Positions 1 through 8,115 of a DNA stretch of 64,000 nt are shown piece by piece; the first letter of the stretch is position 1, and every line of letters begins with the position of its first letter. Under the pieces are notes generated by a model. It was not told the origin of the DNA. It searched no databases and saw nothing but the letters and a program-made list of their open reading frames with translations. Source of the DNA: Caballeronia mineralivorans PML1(12) (GTDB lineage Bacteria > Pseudomonadota > Gammaproteobacteria > Burkholderiales > Burkholderiaceae); assembly GCF_001028175.1 (NCBI RefSeq), contig NZ_AEJF01000185.1, forward strand, positions 1-64,000. The letters run 5' to 3'. The position numbers and the translations under genes were made by a program.

Positions 1-1362
1 CACTGGCGCTTCGTTCTCGGCGGGCGTTTCGGGCACTTCCGGCGATGCCCTGGGCACAGGCAACGGCAGCGGTGTCATGTAGCGCTCGGCCAGTGCCTCA
101 TAAAGCGGCGGCGCGAAGAAGCGCGACACCCGGCTCGCAATCAACGCCGTCGCCATGAGCGAAATCACCAGCGCGTGGCCGTTGATCATTTCCATCACGA
201 TCACAAACGACATGATCGGCGACTGCGTGACGGCCGCGAGATAACCGACCATGCCGAGCGCGATCAGCATCGACAACTGCATATGGCTGAAGACCATGTG
301 CAGCACGTTGCCGAAGCCGGCACCAATCGATAGCGACGGCGCGAAGATCCCGCCGGGAATGCCGGGCAGATACGAGCCGATCATCGAGACCATCTTGAGC
401 AGCGGATAAAAGAGCGAGAGTTGCTCATGTCCTTCGAGCAGGCCGCGCGCCTCGGCGTAGCCGCTGCCAAAGGTGGTGCCGCCCGACACAAGCCCGACCA
501 CGGCGATGATCAGCCCGCAGAGCATGGCGAACACGACCGGCCGCGACGCATGCATTTCGCGCAATCGCGCCGGAATCCACCTGGACGTATTGAGCAGCAA
601 CCAGCAAAACAGGCCGCCTGCGATGCCCGTTACGACGGCCGTGAGCACCACCGCAATGGCAAGCAGACTGGGGAAGTGCGTGCCGATTTCGATCGTGCCG
701 AAATAGGTGTAGTTGCCGTTCAACCCGAGCGCGACGATCCCCGCGAGGATGATGCCCGTGATCAGCACGCCGCTTGTGCGCGCTTCGAAACTGCGCGTGA
801 GCTCTTCGATTGCAAACACGATGCCGGCAAGCGGCGTGTTGAACGCCGCCGATAACCCCGCCGCCGCGCCAGCCAGCACGAGTTGCCGTTCGATACGGGC
901 GTTCGAGCGCGGGAACAGGCGCCGCAGGTTGTACATCAGCGCTGCACCGACCTGGACAGTCGGACCTTCGCGGCCGATGGTGAAGCCGCCCAGGATCGCG
1001 AGAAACGAGATGCCCATCTTGGCGATCAGAATGCCCGGCGACAGCAGTCGCGCGCCGAGTCCCGGCGGACTGTGCAATACGGCGATGACTTGTGGAATAC
1101 CGCTGCCTTCCGAGCCGCGAAAGAACGTTCGCGTGAGCCAGACAGATAAGGCGGCGACGGCCGGCGTCAGGATCAGCGGCAACCAGACGTGCTCGTGCTG
1201 AACCGAGCGAAACGCGTTATAGCCCCAGTCGATGAGCCTCGCGTACAACACCGCGACCAGCCCGACCGCAATTGCGCCTACCCAGAAAATACCGTAGCGA
1301 TGCCAGAGGCTGCGCGCACGTCGAAGCGTAAATCGGGGAAGAGAGCGTAGCGCGCGAATCAT
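1..1362 (-). CDS. ClC-family chloride channel/transporter (C-terminus cut by window edge)
   Basis: The visible 454 residues form an inner-membrane ClC-type chloride channel or Cl-/H+ exchanger. The three ClC signature stretches appear in order: GSGIPQV, GREGPTVQ (with the gating glutamate) and GGIFAPS, separated by many hydrophobic helices. An IEE pair lies where the internal proton glutamate of ClC-ec1 sits, so exchange rather than pure channel activity is plausible. The chosen ATG (MIRALRSL) precedes an Arg-rich cytoplasmic start. The reading frame runs off the left edge in a Pro/Glu-rich tail with no stop codon seen. Family assignment is firm; ion specificity is inferred. Confidence 0.93.
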   Translation of the reverse strand, partial: MIRALRSLPRFTLRRARSLWHRYGIFWVGAIAVGLVAVLYARLIDWGYNAFRSVQHEHVWLPLILTPAVAALSVWLTRTFFRGSEGSGIPQVIAVLHSPPGLGARLLSPGILIAKMGISFLAILGGFTIGREGPTVQVGAALMYNLRRLFPRSNARIERQLVLAGAAAGLSAAFNTPLAGIVFAIEELTRSFEARTSGVLITGIILAGIVALGLNGNYTYFGTIEIGTHFPSLLAIAVVLTAVVTGIAGGLFCWLLLNTSRWIPARLREMHASRPVVFAMLCGLIIAVVGLVSGGTTFGSGYAEARGLLEGHEQLSLFYPLLKMVSMIGSYLPGIPGGIFAPSLSIGAGFGNVLHMVFSHMQLSMLIALGMVGYLAAVTQSPIMSFVIVMEMINGHALVISLMATALIASRVSRFFAPPLYEALAERYMTPLPLPVPRASPEVPETPAENEAPV

Positions 1363-1469
1363 GTGCAGTGAGCCATGCGACCGGCCGTCGGCAAAGGCGT
1401 GATTATACCGATTCGGCTTAATAATTAATCTGATCAGGCGCGCATTAACGTACCTCGAACCCGCCCCCG

Positions 1470-1508
1470 AAAAAGAAAACGGGGCGCGGCTTATTGAGCC
1501 GGCGCCCC
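1470..1508 (-). terminator. Rho-independent terminator, leftward
   Basis: Read on the minus strand, a GC-rich stem (GGGGCGCCGGCT against AGCCGCGCCCC, one bulge, 5-nt loop) is followed by GTTTTCTTTTT. It lies downstream of the small membrane-protein gene and upstream of the ClC gene, so it should end the former's transcript. The remaining 1363-1674 sequence shows nothing else. Confidence 0.75.
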
Positions 1509-1674
1509 AAAACACTCTCGTCGGGGTGGCGAGAGCGGAGAGAAGAACGTAATGAATGAGTAATATTTTATTCAGCATTTTGAATGACGCGCAAACGTTT
1601 CAACGATAGTCCAGGGAGAATGAAAGTTTTATCGACTACTGTGATTAGTTGTGACGTGGAGCGCTTACTGAAGA

Positions 1675-1854
1675 TCAGGTTGTTATTACTTCGAAAGCGA
1701 CTACGGCGGCAATGGCGCCAGCATTTGCAATCAGCGCCTGGAACACAATCCCGCGCCAGCTCGTTGTCCGGAAACGCACGGCCAGCATGAGCGCGGTGAA
1801 TAACGCAATGGCGATTATGGCAACGACATCGGCACTTTGAAGATGAATGCGCAT
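1675..1854 (-). CDS. Small two-helix membrane protein, unknown function
   Basis: This 59-residue protein has two hydrophobic stretches (about residues 9-27 and 37-56) joined by a basic RFRTTSWRG turn, so it should span the inner membrane twice. The ATG start is preferred over a GTG 24 bases upstream because GTGAGG lies about 8 bases before it. A terminator follows at 1470-1508. I do not recognise the family; nothing in the neighbours gives a role. Confidence 0.55.
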   Translation of the reverse strand: MRIHLQSADVVAIIAIALFTALMLAVRFRTTSWRGIVFQALIANAGAIAAVVAFEVITT

Positions 1855-2050
1855 GACGCTCGCCTCACGATTGTTCACTGTTTGTTGAGTATAGACAGGA
1901 CGTACCGGTACGCAAGTTGCACAAAAATCGGCAATGGCGTTGTTGTCACGATTATTGAATGATCTGACGGGAATTTTCCAAACGCTGCTAGTACTAACCC
2001 GATCTGGTGTTTTCCCGAGCAGGGCACGCTTTATCCACGGAGCTGCATCT

Positions 2051-3184
2051 ATGAATTCCCCGAATCGCCGTTCTCTGGAAGTGGATTTCTTTCGGGGAGT
2101 CGTGCTGCTGGTGATTGCCGTAGATCACATTTCGGGAAGCGTCTTATCCAGATTTACACTCCACAGTTACGCGTTCTGCGATTCCGCAGAGGTTTTCGTG
2201 TTCCTGGGTGGATATGCGTCGGCGGCCGCTTATACAACGCTGGAAGCGAACCGGAGCCACGCGGCCGCGTGTCGTCGCTTTCTGAAACGCAGTTGGGAAA
2301 TCTATCGCGCTTATCTCTTCACGGCCGTCATGATGCTGCTGGGCGGGGCGTTGTTGATGTGGCTGCGTATCGATACCCCCATGCTGCAGGTGACCGAATG
2401 GCCGTCGTTCCTGGCCCGGCCGATCGGCCTGACGCTTGATATCGCGACCTTGCGGCATCAGCCGTATTTGTCGGCGGTATTGCCCATGTACGCCATGTTC
2501 GCGCTCGCTGTGCCGTTCGCCGTGCCGTTGGCCGAACGTAAGCCGGTTGTCGTGCTGTTCGGCAGTCTCGGCATATGGCTGTTCGCTTCGCAGCTCGCGC
2601 AATGGTTGCCGTCGGCTTATGCGGAAGGGTGGTCGTTCAACCCGTTCGCGTGGCAATTGATGTTCGCGCTCGGCATGCTGGCGCGCGTGCAGCCGATCAG
2701 CGCCGAATTCCACAATTCGAAAACCGCCCGCTGGTTGACGCGCGGCGCGATTGTCGTGTTCCTGACGTTCGCGTTCGCGAAGCTTTTCCTCGAGACGCAG
2801 GCGCCCCCGGGATACATGAAGCAGAACCTCGCGAGCCTGCGCATTGTGAGTTTTGTCGTGATCGCGTGGTTGTTTGCGCAAGCGGTGCACGCCGGCTGGA
2901 TCAGAGAGCTGGCGAAGAGCCTGCCGAGCGTGGTCAACATCGGCAAGCAGGGTCTGGTCTGTTTTATCGCGGGCGCGTGCATGTCGCTGGTCATCGATAC
3001 CACCTTGCGGGTCGTTTCGCTCGGACACTACCAGTGGATAGCGGGGCTGACCGGGGACGCCATCGCGATCGGTGGCCTGATCCTGCTTGCAGCGTTCTGG
3101 CGCGATCGCAAGGAAGCGCAGCGGGCGCGGCTGCCGAAACGGCCACCGGTACCGGCGCATGCGGCTAACCAGCGCGATAGATGA
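2051..3184 (+). CDS. OpgC-family integral membrane protein
   Basis: This 377-residue protein is almost entirely hydrophobic helices and begins RRSLEVDFFRGVVLLVIAVDH, the opening typical of the OpgC (PF10129) acyltransferase-like family; the conserved Asp/Arg/Gly and a His-Ile-Ser follow early. E. coli OpgC succinylates osmoregulated periplasmic glucans, but in Burkholderia the substrate is unknown. The start at 2051 is chosen because GGAG sits 8 bases upstream; an in-frame extension from 1934 lacks such a site and is not hydrophobic in the expected way. The C-terminus is Arg/Pro-rich. It converges with the MFS gene across a hairpin at 3196-3230. Function at the substrate level is inference. 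Confidence 0.85.
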   Translation: MNSPNRRSLEVDFFRGVVLLVIAVDHISGSVLSRFTLHSYAFCDSAEVFVFLGGYASAAAYTTLEANRSHAAACRRFLKRSWEIYRAYLFTAVMMLLGGALLMWLRIDTPMLQVTEWPSFLARPIGLTLDIATLRHQPYLSAVLPMYAMFALAVPFAVPLAERKPVVVLFGSLGIWLFASQLAQWLPSAYAEGWSFNPFAWQLMFALGMLARVQPISAEFHNSKTARWLTRGAIVVFLTFAFAKLFLETQAPPGYMKQNLASLRIVSFVVIAWLFAQAVHAGWIRELAKSLPSVVNIGKQGLVCFIAGACMSLVIDTTLRVVSLGHYQWIAGLTGDAIAIGGLILLAAFWRDRKEAQRARLPKRPPVPAHAANQRDR

Positions 3185-3195
3185 AGGGAAACAAT

Positions 3196-3230
3196 GTGCC
3201 ACGCGTGCGCCTCACCGGCGCGCGTGGCAC
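3196..3230. terminator. Hairpin between convergent genes
   Basis: GTGCCACGCG at 3196-3205 pairs perfectly with CGCGTGGCAC at 3221-3230. There is no T-run, so it is either a weak bidirectional terminator or an mRNA 3' end stabiliser. Confidence 0.5.
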
Positions 3231-3237
3231 GTAAGCG

Positions 3238-4554
3238 CTAAGAAAGCTTGATGTTCCGCGTTTCTCGCATGCACAGCACGCCGATCAGACTGATCGCCGC
3301 CGCGATCGACACGTACCCGCCAACCCACGCCAGACCGCCGCGATTCGCCAGTAATTGCGCGATGTACGGCGCCACCGACGCTCCCAGGATCCCGCCCATG
3401 TTGTACGCCACGCCAGCTCCGGTATAACGCACGTTGGTCGGGAACAACTCGGGCAGCAGCGCGCCCATCGGGGCAAAGGTCACGCCCATCAGGAATAGTT
3501 CGATGGTGAGAAACAGCGCGACCGCATAGGTGTTGCCGCTGCCGAGCAGAGGCGCCATCGTGAAGCCGGACAGGATCGCCGCGATGCAACCGACGATCAG
3601 CACCGGCCGGCGGCCGAATTTATCGCTGGCCAGCGCGGAAATCGGCGTCGCGATAGCCATGAAAAGCACCGCAAAACACAGCAAGCCGAGAAATTTTTCG
3701 CGCGTGAAATGCAGCGTCGAGACGCCGTACGACAGCGAGAAAACCGTGGAGATGTAGAAGAGCGTGTAGCAGACAATCATCGCGATCGCGCCAAGCAGCG
3801 TGGGCTTGAGATATTGGCTGAGCAGCGTTGCGATCGGCACCCGCACGCGCTCCTTTTTCTCCAGAGCCGCGCGGAACGCCGGCGTCTCCGCAATCTTCAG
3901 GCGCACGTAAAGTCCGAGCGCCACCAGCACGGCACTCACGATGAACGGCACGCGCCAGCCCCAGCTGCGGAACTGTTCGTCGGTCAGAGAGAGCGCCAGG
4001 CCGAAGAACAATCCATTCGATGCCAGGAATCCGACCGACGGCCCGAGTTGCGGGAACATGCCGAACCAGCCGCGCTTGCCTTGCGGCGCGTATTCGGTGG
4101 CGAGCAGCGCTGCGCCTCCCCATTCACCGCCGAGCCCGATGCCCTGGCCGAAGCGCAGGATGCACAGCAGCACCGGCGCGAGGCTGCCGATGGACGCGTA
4201 GCCGGGCACGAAGCCGATCAGCGTGGTGGAGACGCCCATCACGAGCAGCGACGCGACGAGCGTCGATTTACGGCCGATCCGGTCGCCGAAATGGCCAAAG
4301 ATGAACGAGCCGATCGGCCGCGCGATGAACGCGATGCCAAACGTGACAAACGCCGACAACGCCTGCGCCGCGGGCGAGCTGTGCGGGAAAAAGACCGGGC
4401 CGATGACCAGCGCGGCGGCCGTGGCATAGACATAGAAATCGTAGAACTCGATCGCCGTGCCGATAAAACTCGCAAAGATCACGCGGGAAGTGCTCATTTT
4501 CGCGTCGCTTGCGGGCGAGGCGGGTAATGAGCCCGATGGTGAGGCTGATGACAT
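3238..4554 (-). CDS. MFS transporter, metabolite:H+ symporter (MHS) type
   Basis: This 438-residue inner-membrane protein has the 12-helix layout of the ShiA/ProP/KgtP-like MHS branch. Visible marks are FASFIGTAIEFYDFYVYATA in the first helix, GHFGDRIGRKSTL (the loop 2-3 MFS signature), and GLGGEWGGAALLATEYAP in helix 5, all characteristic of this subfamily. It should import an organic acid, betaine or aromatic substrate with protons, but the substrate cannot be read. The start at MSSASPSG is the only one that keeps the short polar N-terminus; MSTSRVIF 19 residues later is possible. Bases 4555-4851 upstream hold no gene. Confidence 0.93.
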   Translation of the reverse strand: MSSASPSGSLPASPASDAKMSTSRVIFASFIGTAIEFYDFYVYATAAALVIGPVFFPHSSPAAQALSAFVTFGIAFIARPIGSFIFGHFGDRIGRKSTLVASLLVMGVSTTLIGFVPGYASIGSLAPVLLCILRFGQGIGLGGEWGGAALLATEYAPQGKRGWFGMFPQLGPSVGFLASNGLFFGLALSLTDEQFRSWGWRVPFIVSAVLVALGLYVRLKIAETPAFRAALEKKERVRVPIATLLSQYLKPTLLGAIAMIVCYTLFYISTVFSLSYGVSTLHFTREKFLGLLCFAVLFMAIATPISALASDKFGRRPVLIVGCIAAILSGFTMAPLLGSGNTYAVALFLTIELFLMGVTFAPMGALLPELFPTNVRYTGAGVAYNMGGILGASVAPYIAQLLANRGGLAWVGGYVSIAAAISLIGVLCMRETRNIKLS

Positions 4555-4851
4555 GGCATCTCCGGGTTCGCCCTTTGGACGCGTTTAAACGCGTGTCAGG
4601 ACACTTTGTATTGAACGTGCAATGTGCAACGGGCGTCGGCCGCTCGAGGCGGTGTACGGCGTAGAAAACGAACGGCGTCCGACTGCGCGGGTGTGTCGCG
4701 GCGTTGACCGGTCAGGCGCGTTGCGCCAGGCGCTGGGTGGGCGACGGCGACGGCCTTGCCGGCATGGCCGGCGCGGGGTGTCGAAAATTATAACGACCGT
4801 GCGCTGCGGCCAGCAAGGAAACCATGCCGACAAAAGCACCAATCGTTCCGT

Positions 4852-5334
4852 TCAATCGATGGTGGTTGCCTGTGGCGAGTGGACGCTGCGCAGCTGGAAC
4901 CGGCCGTTGTCGTTGAAGAGCCAGTCTTCGAACAGTTCGAGCTGACCGTTGCCGTCGAGCAGGCGTGCAGGCGGCGTGGGCAACGGCGACGCGTGCCGCA
5001 GCGACGCGAGGGCGGTGGCTTCGGCTTCATCGTCGCCATTGGTGCGGTACACCGACGAATGGATCACGCGGCCGCTGCGGTCCACCGTGAACGCGACCAC
5101 GACTAGTGAGCGCAGCATCGCTTGCGGCGTGCCTTTGAGCACCAGCGACGGATTGCGATCGAAGATTTGCTGCGCGACGCGCACCTTGTACTGATCGAGC
5201 GTCGCGCTGTTTAGGGCGGCGGCCGGCTTCGGCGTTTCCAGCGCGCTGGGCGGCGGGGTGATCGTGCAGGCGGCGATGGTTGCTGCGATCGATAAGGCCA
5301 GCGCGATGCGCGAAATTTTAAGGTTGGAGGTCAT
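4852..5334 (-). CDS. TonB C-terminal-like lipoprotein
   Basis: This 160-residue protein begins with a signal peptide ending in a lipobox (IAAC, Cys at about 23), so it should be a lipid-anchored periplasmic protein. The mature part contains the TonB-C-like pattern VVVAFTVDRSGRVIHSSVYR followed by a paired helix and strand (ATALASLRHASPLPTPP), as in the energy-transducer TonB family. It lacks the long proline-rich linker and N-terminal transmembrane anchor of a true TonB, so it probably does not energise outer-membrane receptors in the classical way. Neighbours give no partner ExbB/ExbD. Confidence 0.75.
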   Translation of the reverse strand: MTSNLKISRIALALSIAATIAACTITPPPSALETPKPAAALNSATLDQYKVRVAQQIFDRNPSLVLKGTPQAMLRSLVVVAFTVDRSGRVIHSSVYRTNGDDEAEATALASLRHASPLPTPPARLLDGNGQLELFEDWLFNDNGRFQLRSVHSPQATTID

Positions 5335-5449
5335 GGTCGACGAGGCTCCGCGAATTCATTGAACTCATGCTTAACAATACGCGGCTGGTCCAGGTCTTGC
5401 TGTGACTTTTTGCAAGTTCAACTGCATTTTGACGCGCAAGGAGAGGACC

Positions 5450-5609
5450 ATGAGCAACGATCCGACTGACCTGAAAAACCCGAAGCGGGCCGAACATAGC
5501 GATAACTAGGCAAGCAAGATGCCGGATCGCGCCGATGACGACCGTAAGCAGGCCCCCAAGCGATAAACCCGAGAAGAAGCCGGCAGAGGGCGAACCGGAC
5601 GTCGGATGA
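5450..5609 (+). pseudogene. Decayed small Pro/Lys-rich protein gene
   Basis: A strong ribosome site (AAGGAGAGG) precedes ATG and the reading MSNDPTDLKNPKRAEHSDN, which then hits TAG. The same frame continues ASKMPDRADDDRKQAPK, and a shift by one base gives KPEKKPAEGEPDVG and a stop at 5607. Joined, these pieces make a roughly 53-residue charged protein with one nonsense codon and one frameshift. An intact terminator follows 29 bases later. I infer a formerly real small gene now broken; a sequencing error is the alternative. I do not recognise a function. Confidence 0.5.
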
Positions 5610-5637
5610 GGTTTGGGCGACGGCACTTGGCAAGATG

Positions 5638-5668
5638 AAACCCGCATAGCAGACGATGTGGGTTTTTT
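5638..5668 (+). terminator. Rho-independent terminator, rightward
   Basis: AAACCCGCAT (5638-5647) pairs with ATGTGGGTTT (5656-5665, one G-U pair), followed by TTT. It supports a rightward transcript across the decayed gene at 5450-5609. Confidence 0.7.
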
Positions 5669-6010
5669 ATCGCGGTGGATGCTTAAGACCCGCTCGCCGG
5701 AGGACTTGCCAGGTAGTGCTGCGTTACCCGCGTCGTTGCGGGCGAAGACGGGCGTTCGCGGTCCTCAAAAAGCGCCAACGAAGAGCCCGACGAACTGACG
5801 GTATGAATGGCCTGCTAGGCTGGACGGGGAATTTGAAGTGGAAGGTTGCAGGCAAGCCGGGGTGCCGTTATTGGTGGAAGCGGTGTCCCCCCGAGGATGC
5901 CCGTGCGACAATGGTTTCAGGGGAATTATTTGCGTTAATCCACCTAAGGACCCACCTTAGAGGCATTGGTGACTGGTGGAATGGATTGAGGTTTAAGGGC
6001 ACTTGATATG
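5669..6010. other. Non-coding junction of the inner mobile element
   Basis: I find no gene here. It contains the tRNA-end-like repeat at 5872-5888 and a short CTAAGG/CCTTAG inverted repeat near 5950. The composition differs from the host genes to the left, fitting the edge of inserted DNA. Confidence 0.4.
5872..5888 (+). repeat. tRNA-Ser-end-like repeat, possible left att site of inner element
   Basis: TGGTGGAAGCGGTGTCC differs by one base from TGGCGGAAGCGGTGTCC at 8102-8118, and both match the 3' end of tRNA-Ser at 25250-25263 for TGGYGGAAGCGGTG. It is placed where the far end of the element ending at 8115 would be. Confidence 0.45.
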
Positions 6011-6035
6011 AAAAAGCCCGCGCTCGGCGGGCTTT
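6011..6035 (-). terminator. Terminator of the doc operon
   Basis: AAAGCCCGC (6013-6021) pairs with GCGGGCTTT (6027-6035) with a 5-base loop. On the minus strand the stem is followed by TT after its own T3, giving a five-T tail, 16 bases after the doc stop codon. Confidence 0.8.
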
Positions 6036-6050
6036 GGCTTTCGGGCTCAG

Positions 6051-6425
6051 TTAGGTGAGCCAGATCCCGTACAAGAAGGATGCGAAAGTCTCGTGGTCGA
6101 TAGCACCTTTGGCAACGTCAACGACGGCATCCTCTAACTCCGGTGTGCGCGGAATTGTGATGTTTTCGCGTTCGAGGTAGGTAAGCGCGCAGGTTAGTCC
6201 CGTCCGCTTATTTGCATCATTGAAGACGTGACCTCGCGCGATGGCGACGGTGTACATCGCTGCAATGCCGAAAACGTCATTTATGCCGTTGTAATGCGCA
6301 TGATTGTCGACTCGGACCAAGGCAGCTTCGACGCCGCCCTTCCCACCCGAGGCAAACCCTGGAAGACCGCCAAAATCCGCGAGAATTTCGTCATGGATTG
6401 TGATCACGTAGTCCAGGTCCAGCAT
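6051..6425 (-). CDS. doc: Doc-type Fic-fold toxin
   Basis: This 124-residue protein carries the Fic/Doc core HVFNDANKRTG at residues 66-76, the motif that in P1 Doc binds ATP and phosphorylates elongation factor Tu. Length and the N-terminal HDEIL helix also fit Doc. Its ATG directly abuts the TAA of the upstream 59-residue antitoxin, the usual antitoxin-toxin order, so the two are translationally coupled. A terminator follows at 6011-6035. The pair sits in the inner tRNA-Ser element, where it would stabilise that DNA. Toxicity is inferred from the family. Confidence 0.9.
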   Translation of the reverse strand: MLDLDYVITIHDEILADFGGLPGFASGGKGGVEAALVRVDNHAHYNGINDVFGIAAMYTVAIARGHVFNDANKRTGLTCALTYLERENITIPRTPELEDAVVDVAKGAIDHETFASFLYGIWLT

Positions 6426-6605
6426 TTAGCGATTTTTGAGCGCAGTAAGCACATCCCGGTGCTCGGAAATAACCTTCCGAGCAGCACGTAAAACCTCAGA
6501 TTTTTGGGCAGGCGTTGCCACACTCACCGACGACTTCGGATGAATGATCTCGCGCGCCCTAAGCTGGACGCCGTACAACTCGGTGATCCGCTTTTGTTGG
6601 GTCAT
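6426..6605 (-). CDS. Small antitoxin paired with Doc
   Basis: The 59-residue protein starts MTQQKRITELYG; GGAG lies 7 bases before this ATG, so the longer frame beginning at 6659 is not used. It ends in a basic helix (RAARKVISEHRDVLTALKNR). The stop codon touches the doc start. I infer that it neutralises Doc and represses the operon. It is not a clear Phd sequence by eye, lacking an obvious Phd/YefM N-terminal fold signature, so the family is uncertain although the role is supported by position. Confidence 0.75.
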   Translation of the reverse strand: MTQQKRITELYGVQLRAREIIHPKSSVSVATPAQKSEVLRAARKVISEHRDVLTALKNR

Positions 6606-6785
6606 GATCGCACTCCATTGCGTGTTACTTCTCACTGCACTTGCTACCTTTAACGGCAATTATACGCACATGTTTAGGTTTGACTAAAACCCCCATATGT
6701 GGTGTAGGTCTCCCAGTTTGGGTCAACACGTGCGATTACAAGATTCGTGACTGCTGCTCCGAACTTTGCCCAAAAAATGCTCACT

Positions 6786-6820
6786 ACTGCAAGGCGGCGC
6801 CCCTAGCGCCGCCTTGCAGT
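6786..6820 (-). terminator. Strong terminator hairpin below the lipoprotein pair
   Basis: A perfect 15-bp stem (ACTGCAAGGCGGCGC at 6786-6800 against 6806-6820) with a 5-base loop is followed on the minus strand, after 7 bases, by ATTTTTT. It would end leftward transcription from the lipoprotein genes. No convincing gene lies between 6606 and 7059. Confidence 0.75.
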
Positions 6821-7059
6821 GAGGGTACAGTTCGCTACGAGCCTGGTCAATAAGAGTAAATTTGCCTCGTCCGAACTCGACCGTCGGATACAGGAAGACG
6901 AGGTGCCGGCAGCGGGTTATGAAGAATGTAGGCGTTGGACGGTGCCCGTGGTTGAGGACCTTGACAGTCCTCGCATCAAAAAAGGATCGAAGGGTTGACC
7001 GTTTCAGCCACCCCCCTTTGGGCTCGCCACCCCGGTAGATTTCTACCGTCACCACGTGG

Positions 7060-7392
7060 TCAATTGCGCTGAACACACTTGAACTGCACCTCGGCTTTCG
7101 GGGAGTTGCCAAGCAAGAAGGGCGGTTCCCCTTCGTGGGCGCTAATAACCTTCATGTCCTTCATCTGATCGGTACAGTACTGGTTTGCTTCGCGAAAGGC
7201 GTCAGCCTTAAGATTTCCAGATCCGCTGAATCCTGTTGCGGCTTGGCGCGATACCATGAAATTGTCCTGCCCCATCGAGACCACGCCTGAGTTTGCGGCG
7301 CACCCATAAATCACGGTGCAAATCGAAACGACCCATAGGGACTGGCCAGCGGCAAGTAATCGCGTTCGTTCGAAGATGTTTTTGCGGTTCAC
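7060..7392 (-). CDS. Small lipoprotein, unknown function (second of pair)
   Basis: This 110-residue protein has an N-terminal basic stretch, a hydrophobic helix and a lipobox-like VIYGC, then a soluble domain with two further cysteines (NQYCTDQM and the near-terminal FKCVQRN), possibly a disulfide. The GTG start overlaps the stop codon of the preceding lipoprotein by the GTGA arrangement, which decides the start and shows translational coupling; a longer ORF reaching 7635 has no such support. I do not recognise the family. It lies in the inner mobile element. Confidence 0.65.
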   Translation of the reverse strand: MNRKNIFERTRLLAAGQSLWVVSICTVIYGCAANSGVVSMGQDNFMVSRQAATGFSGSGNLKADAFREANQYCTDQMKDMKVISAHEGEPPFLLGNSPKAEVQFKCVQRN

Positions 7393-7583
7393 TGCTTCAC
7401 CCAGCCCATGCGAGTGTATGCGTCGGAGCACGTGTCGATTTCGTGCTGCGCGATGATCGGAAAGACGCCCGGTGTCGAGGCGTTGCATTGAGCGACCTGA
7501 CCTGTTTTCGGATCTTTGAACACAGCGGGTGAGGCGCATGCTGCCAGGAGGATGGCGGAGAGGACGACGAGCGCTCTCTTCAT
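7389..7583 (-). CDS. Tiny lipoprotein, unknown function (first of pair)
   Basis: This 64-residue protein has a textbook lipoprotein signal (MKRALVVLSAILLAAC, Cys 16) and a short mature part with two more cysteines. It is coupled by a 4-base overlap to the next lipoprotein. Overlapping small lipoproteins occur in phage lysis modules, but here both genes simply follow each other and no holin or endolysin is near, so no lysis role is claimed. Confidence 0.65.
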   Translation of the reverse strand: MKRALVVLSAILLAACASPAVFKDPKTGQVAQCNASTPGVFPIIAQHEIDTCSDAYTRMGWVKQ

Positions 7584-7645
7584 ATATCGGTATCGGTCCT
7601 GTTAGATGTAGCGTGGGGCCATCTTCCGACTGCAACGCGGGTTAG

Positions 7646-7937
7646 CTACGGTGGATAAGGTCCAGAAAGATAGGTTTCATCTCTAATCGCCTTGAGTTGT
7701 TCGAGGATGGCGACGGCCTGACCCGACAGGGGCACCATCCGCTAAACTCACTTGGGGATATACCCCGAGAGATAGGCCCTTTTCCTTGCCGTCGCTCCAG
7801 TAGCGCATGCGCTAGTATTTGCGCCCGTCAAGGTACACCCAAAGGTATAGCCCCTCGCCATCGTGCAGCTTGCGCAGGGCCTTGCCGTCGCTGGTGGCTT
7901 TCTTTACTTCAGTTGCGGAAAGTAGGTTGGTTGCCAT
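7646..7937 (-). pseudogene. Relic of a P4-type tyrosine integrase
   Basis: Reading leftward from ATG at 7937, the frame gives MATNLLSATEVKKATSDGKA and then LHDGEGLYLWVYLDGRKY, the DUF4102 N-terminal domain of P4-family integrases. Codon 42 is TAG where the family has Trp (KYWR). The frame continues RMRYWSDGKEKGLSLGVYPQVSLAD and then jumps, after a large deletion, to a piece reading PLSGQAVAILEQLKAIRDE, which resembles the catalytic-domain stretch. About three quarters of the gene, including all catalytic residues, is missing. Its 5' end lies about 165 bases from the att repeat at 8101, the same geometry as the intact integrase and its att site. Confidence 0.8.
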
Positions 7938-8100
7938 CGTGGTAAGTCCCGTAGTGGAACTTCAAGTTACCACGATTTTCTACCACGGTTCTGAGCTTGA
8001 TTGGTTTGGAGTGGTTTGGATTCGCTTGGAGCGGTAATCCTCGCAGAGCCCTATACTTATTGAGTTTGTTGGCTCTGGAACCCTTGCTGAATATGGTGAA

Positions 8101-8115
8101 CTGGCGGAAGCGGTG
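8101..8115 (+). repeat. Left att core of the satellite element
   Basis: CTGGCGGAAGCGGTG is repeated exactly at 25249-25263, where it is the 3' end of tRNA-Ser. The 17.1 kb between the copies holds the intact integrase beside the right copy. The match stops on both sides, as expected of an att core. Confidence 0.75.

Noticed and set aside
6723-7112. 129-residue leftward open frame below the lipoprotein pair
   Set aside because: It lacks a ribosome site, overlaps the lipoprotein gene, and its last third is the strong terminator hairpin at 6786-6820.
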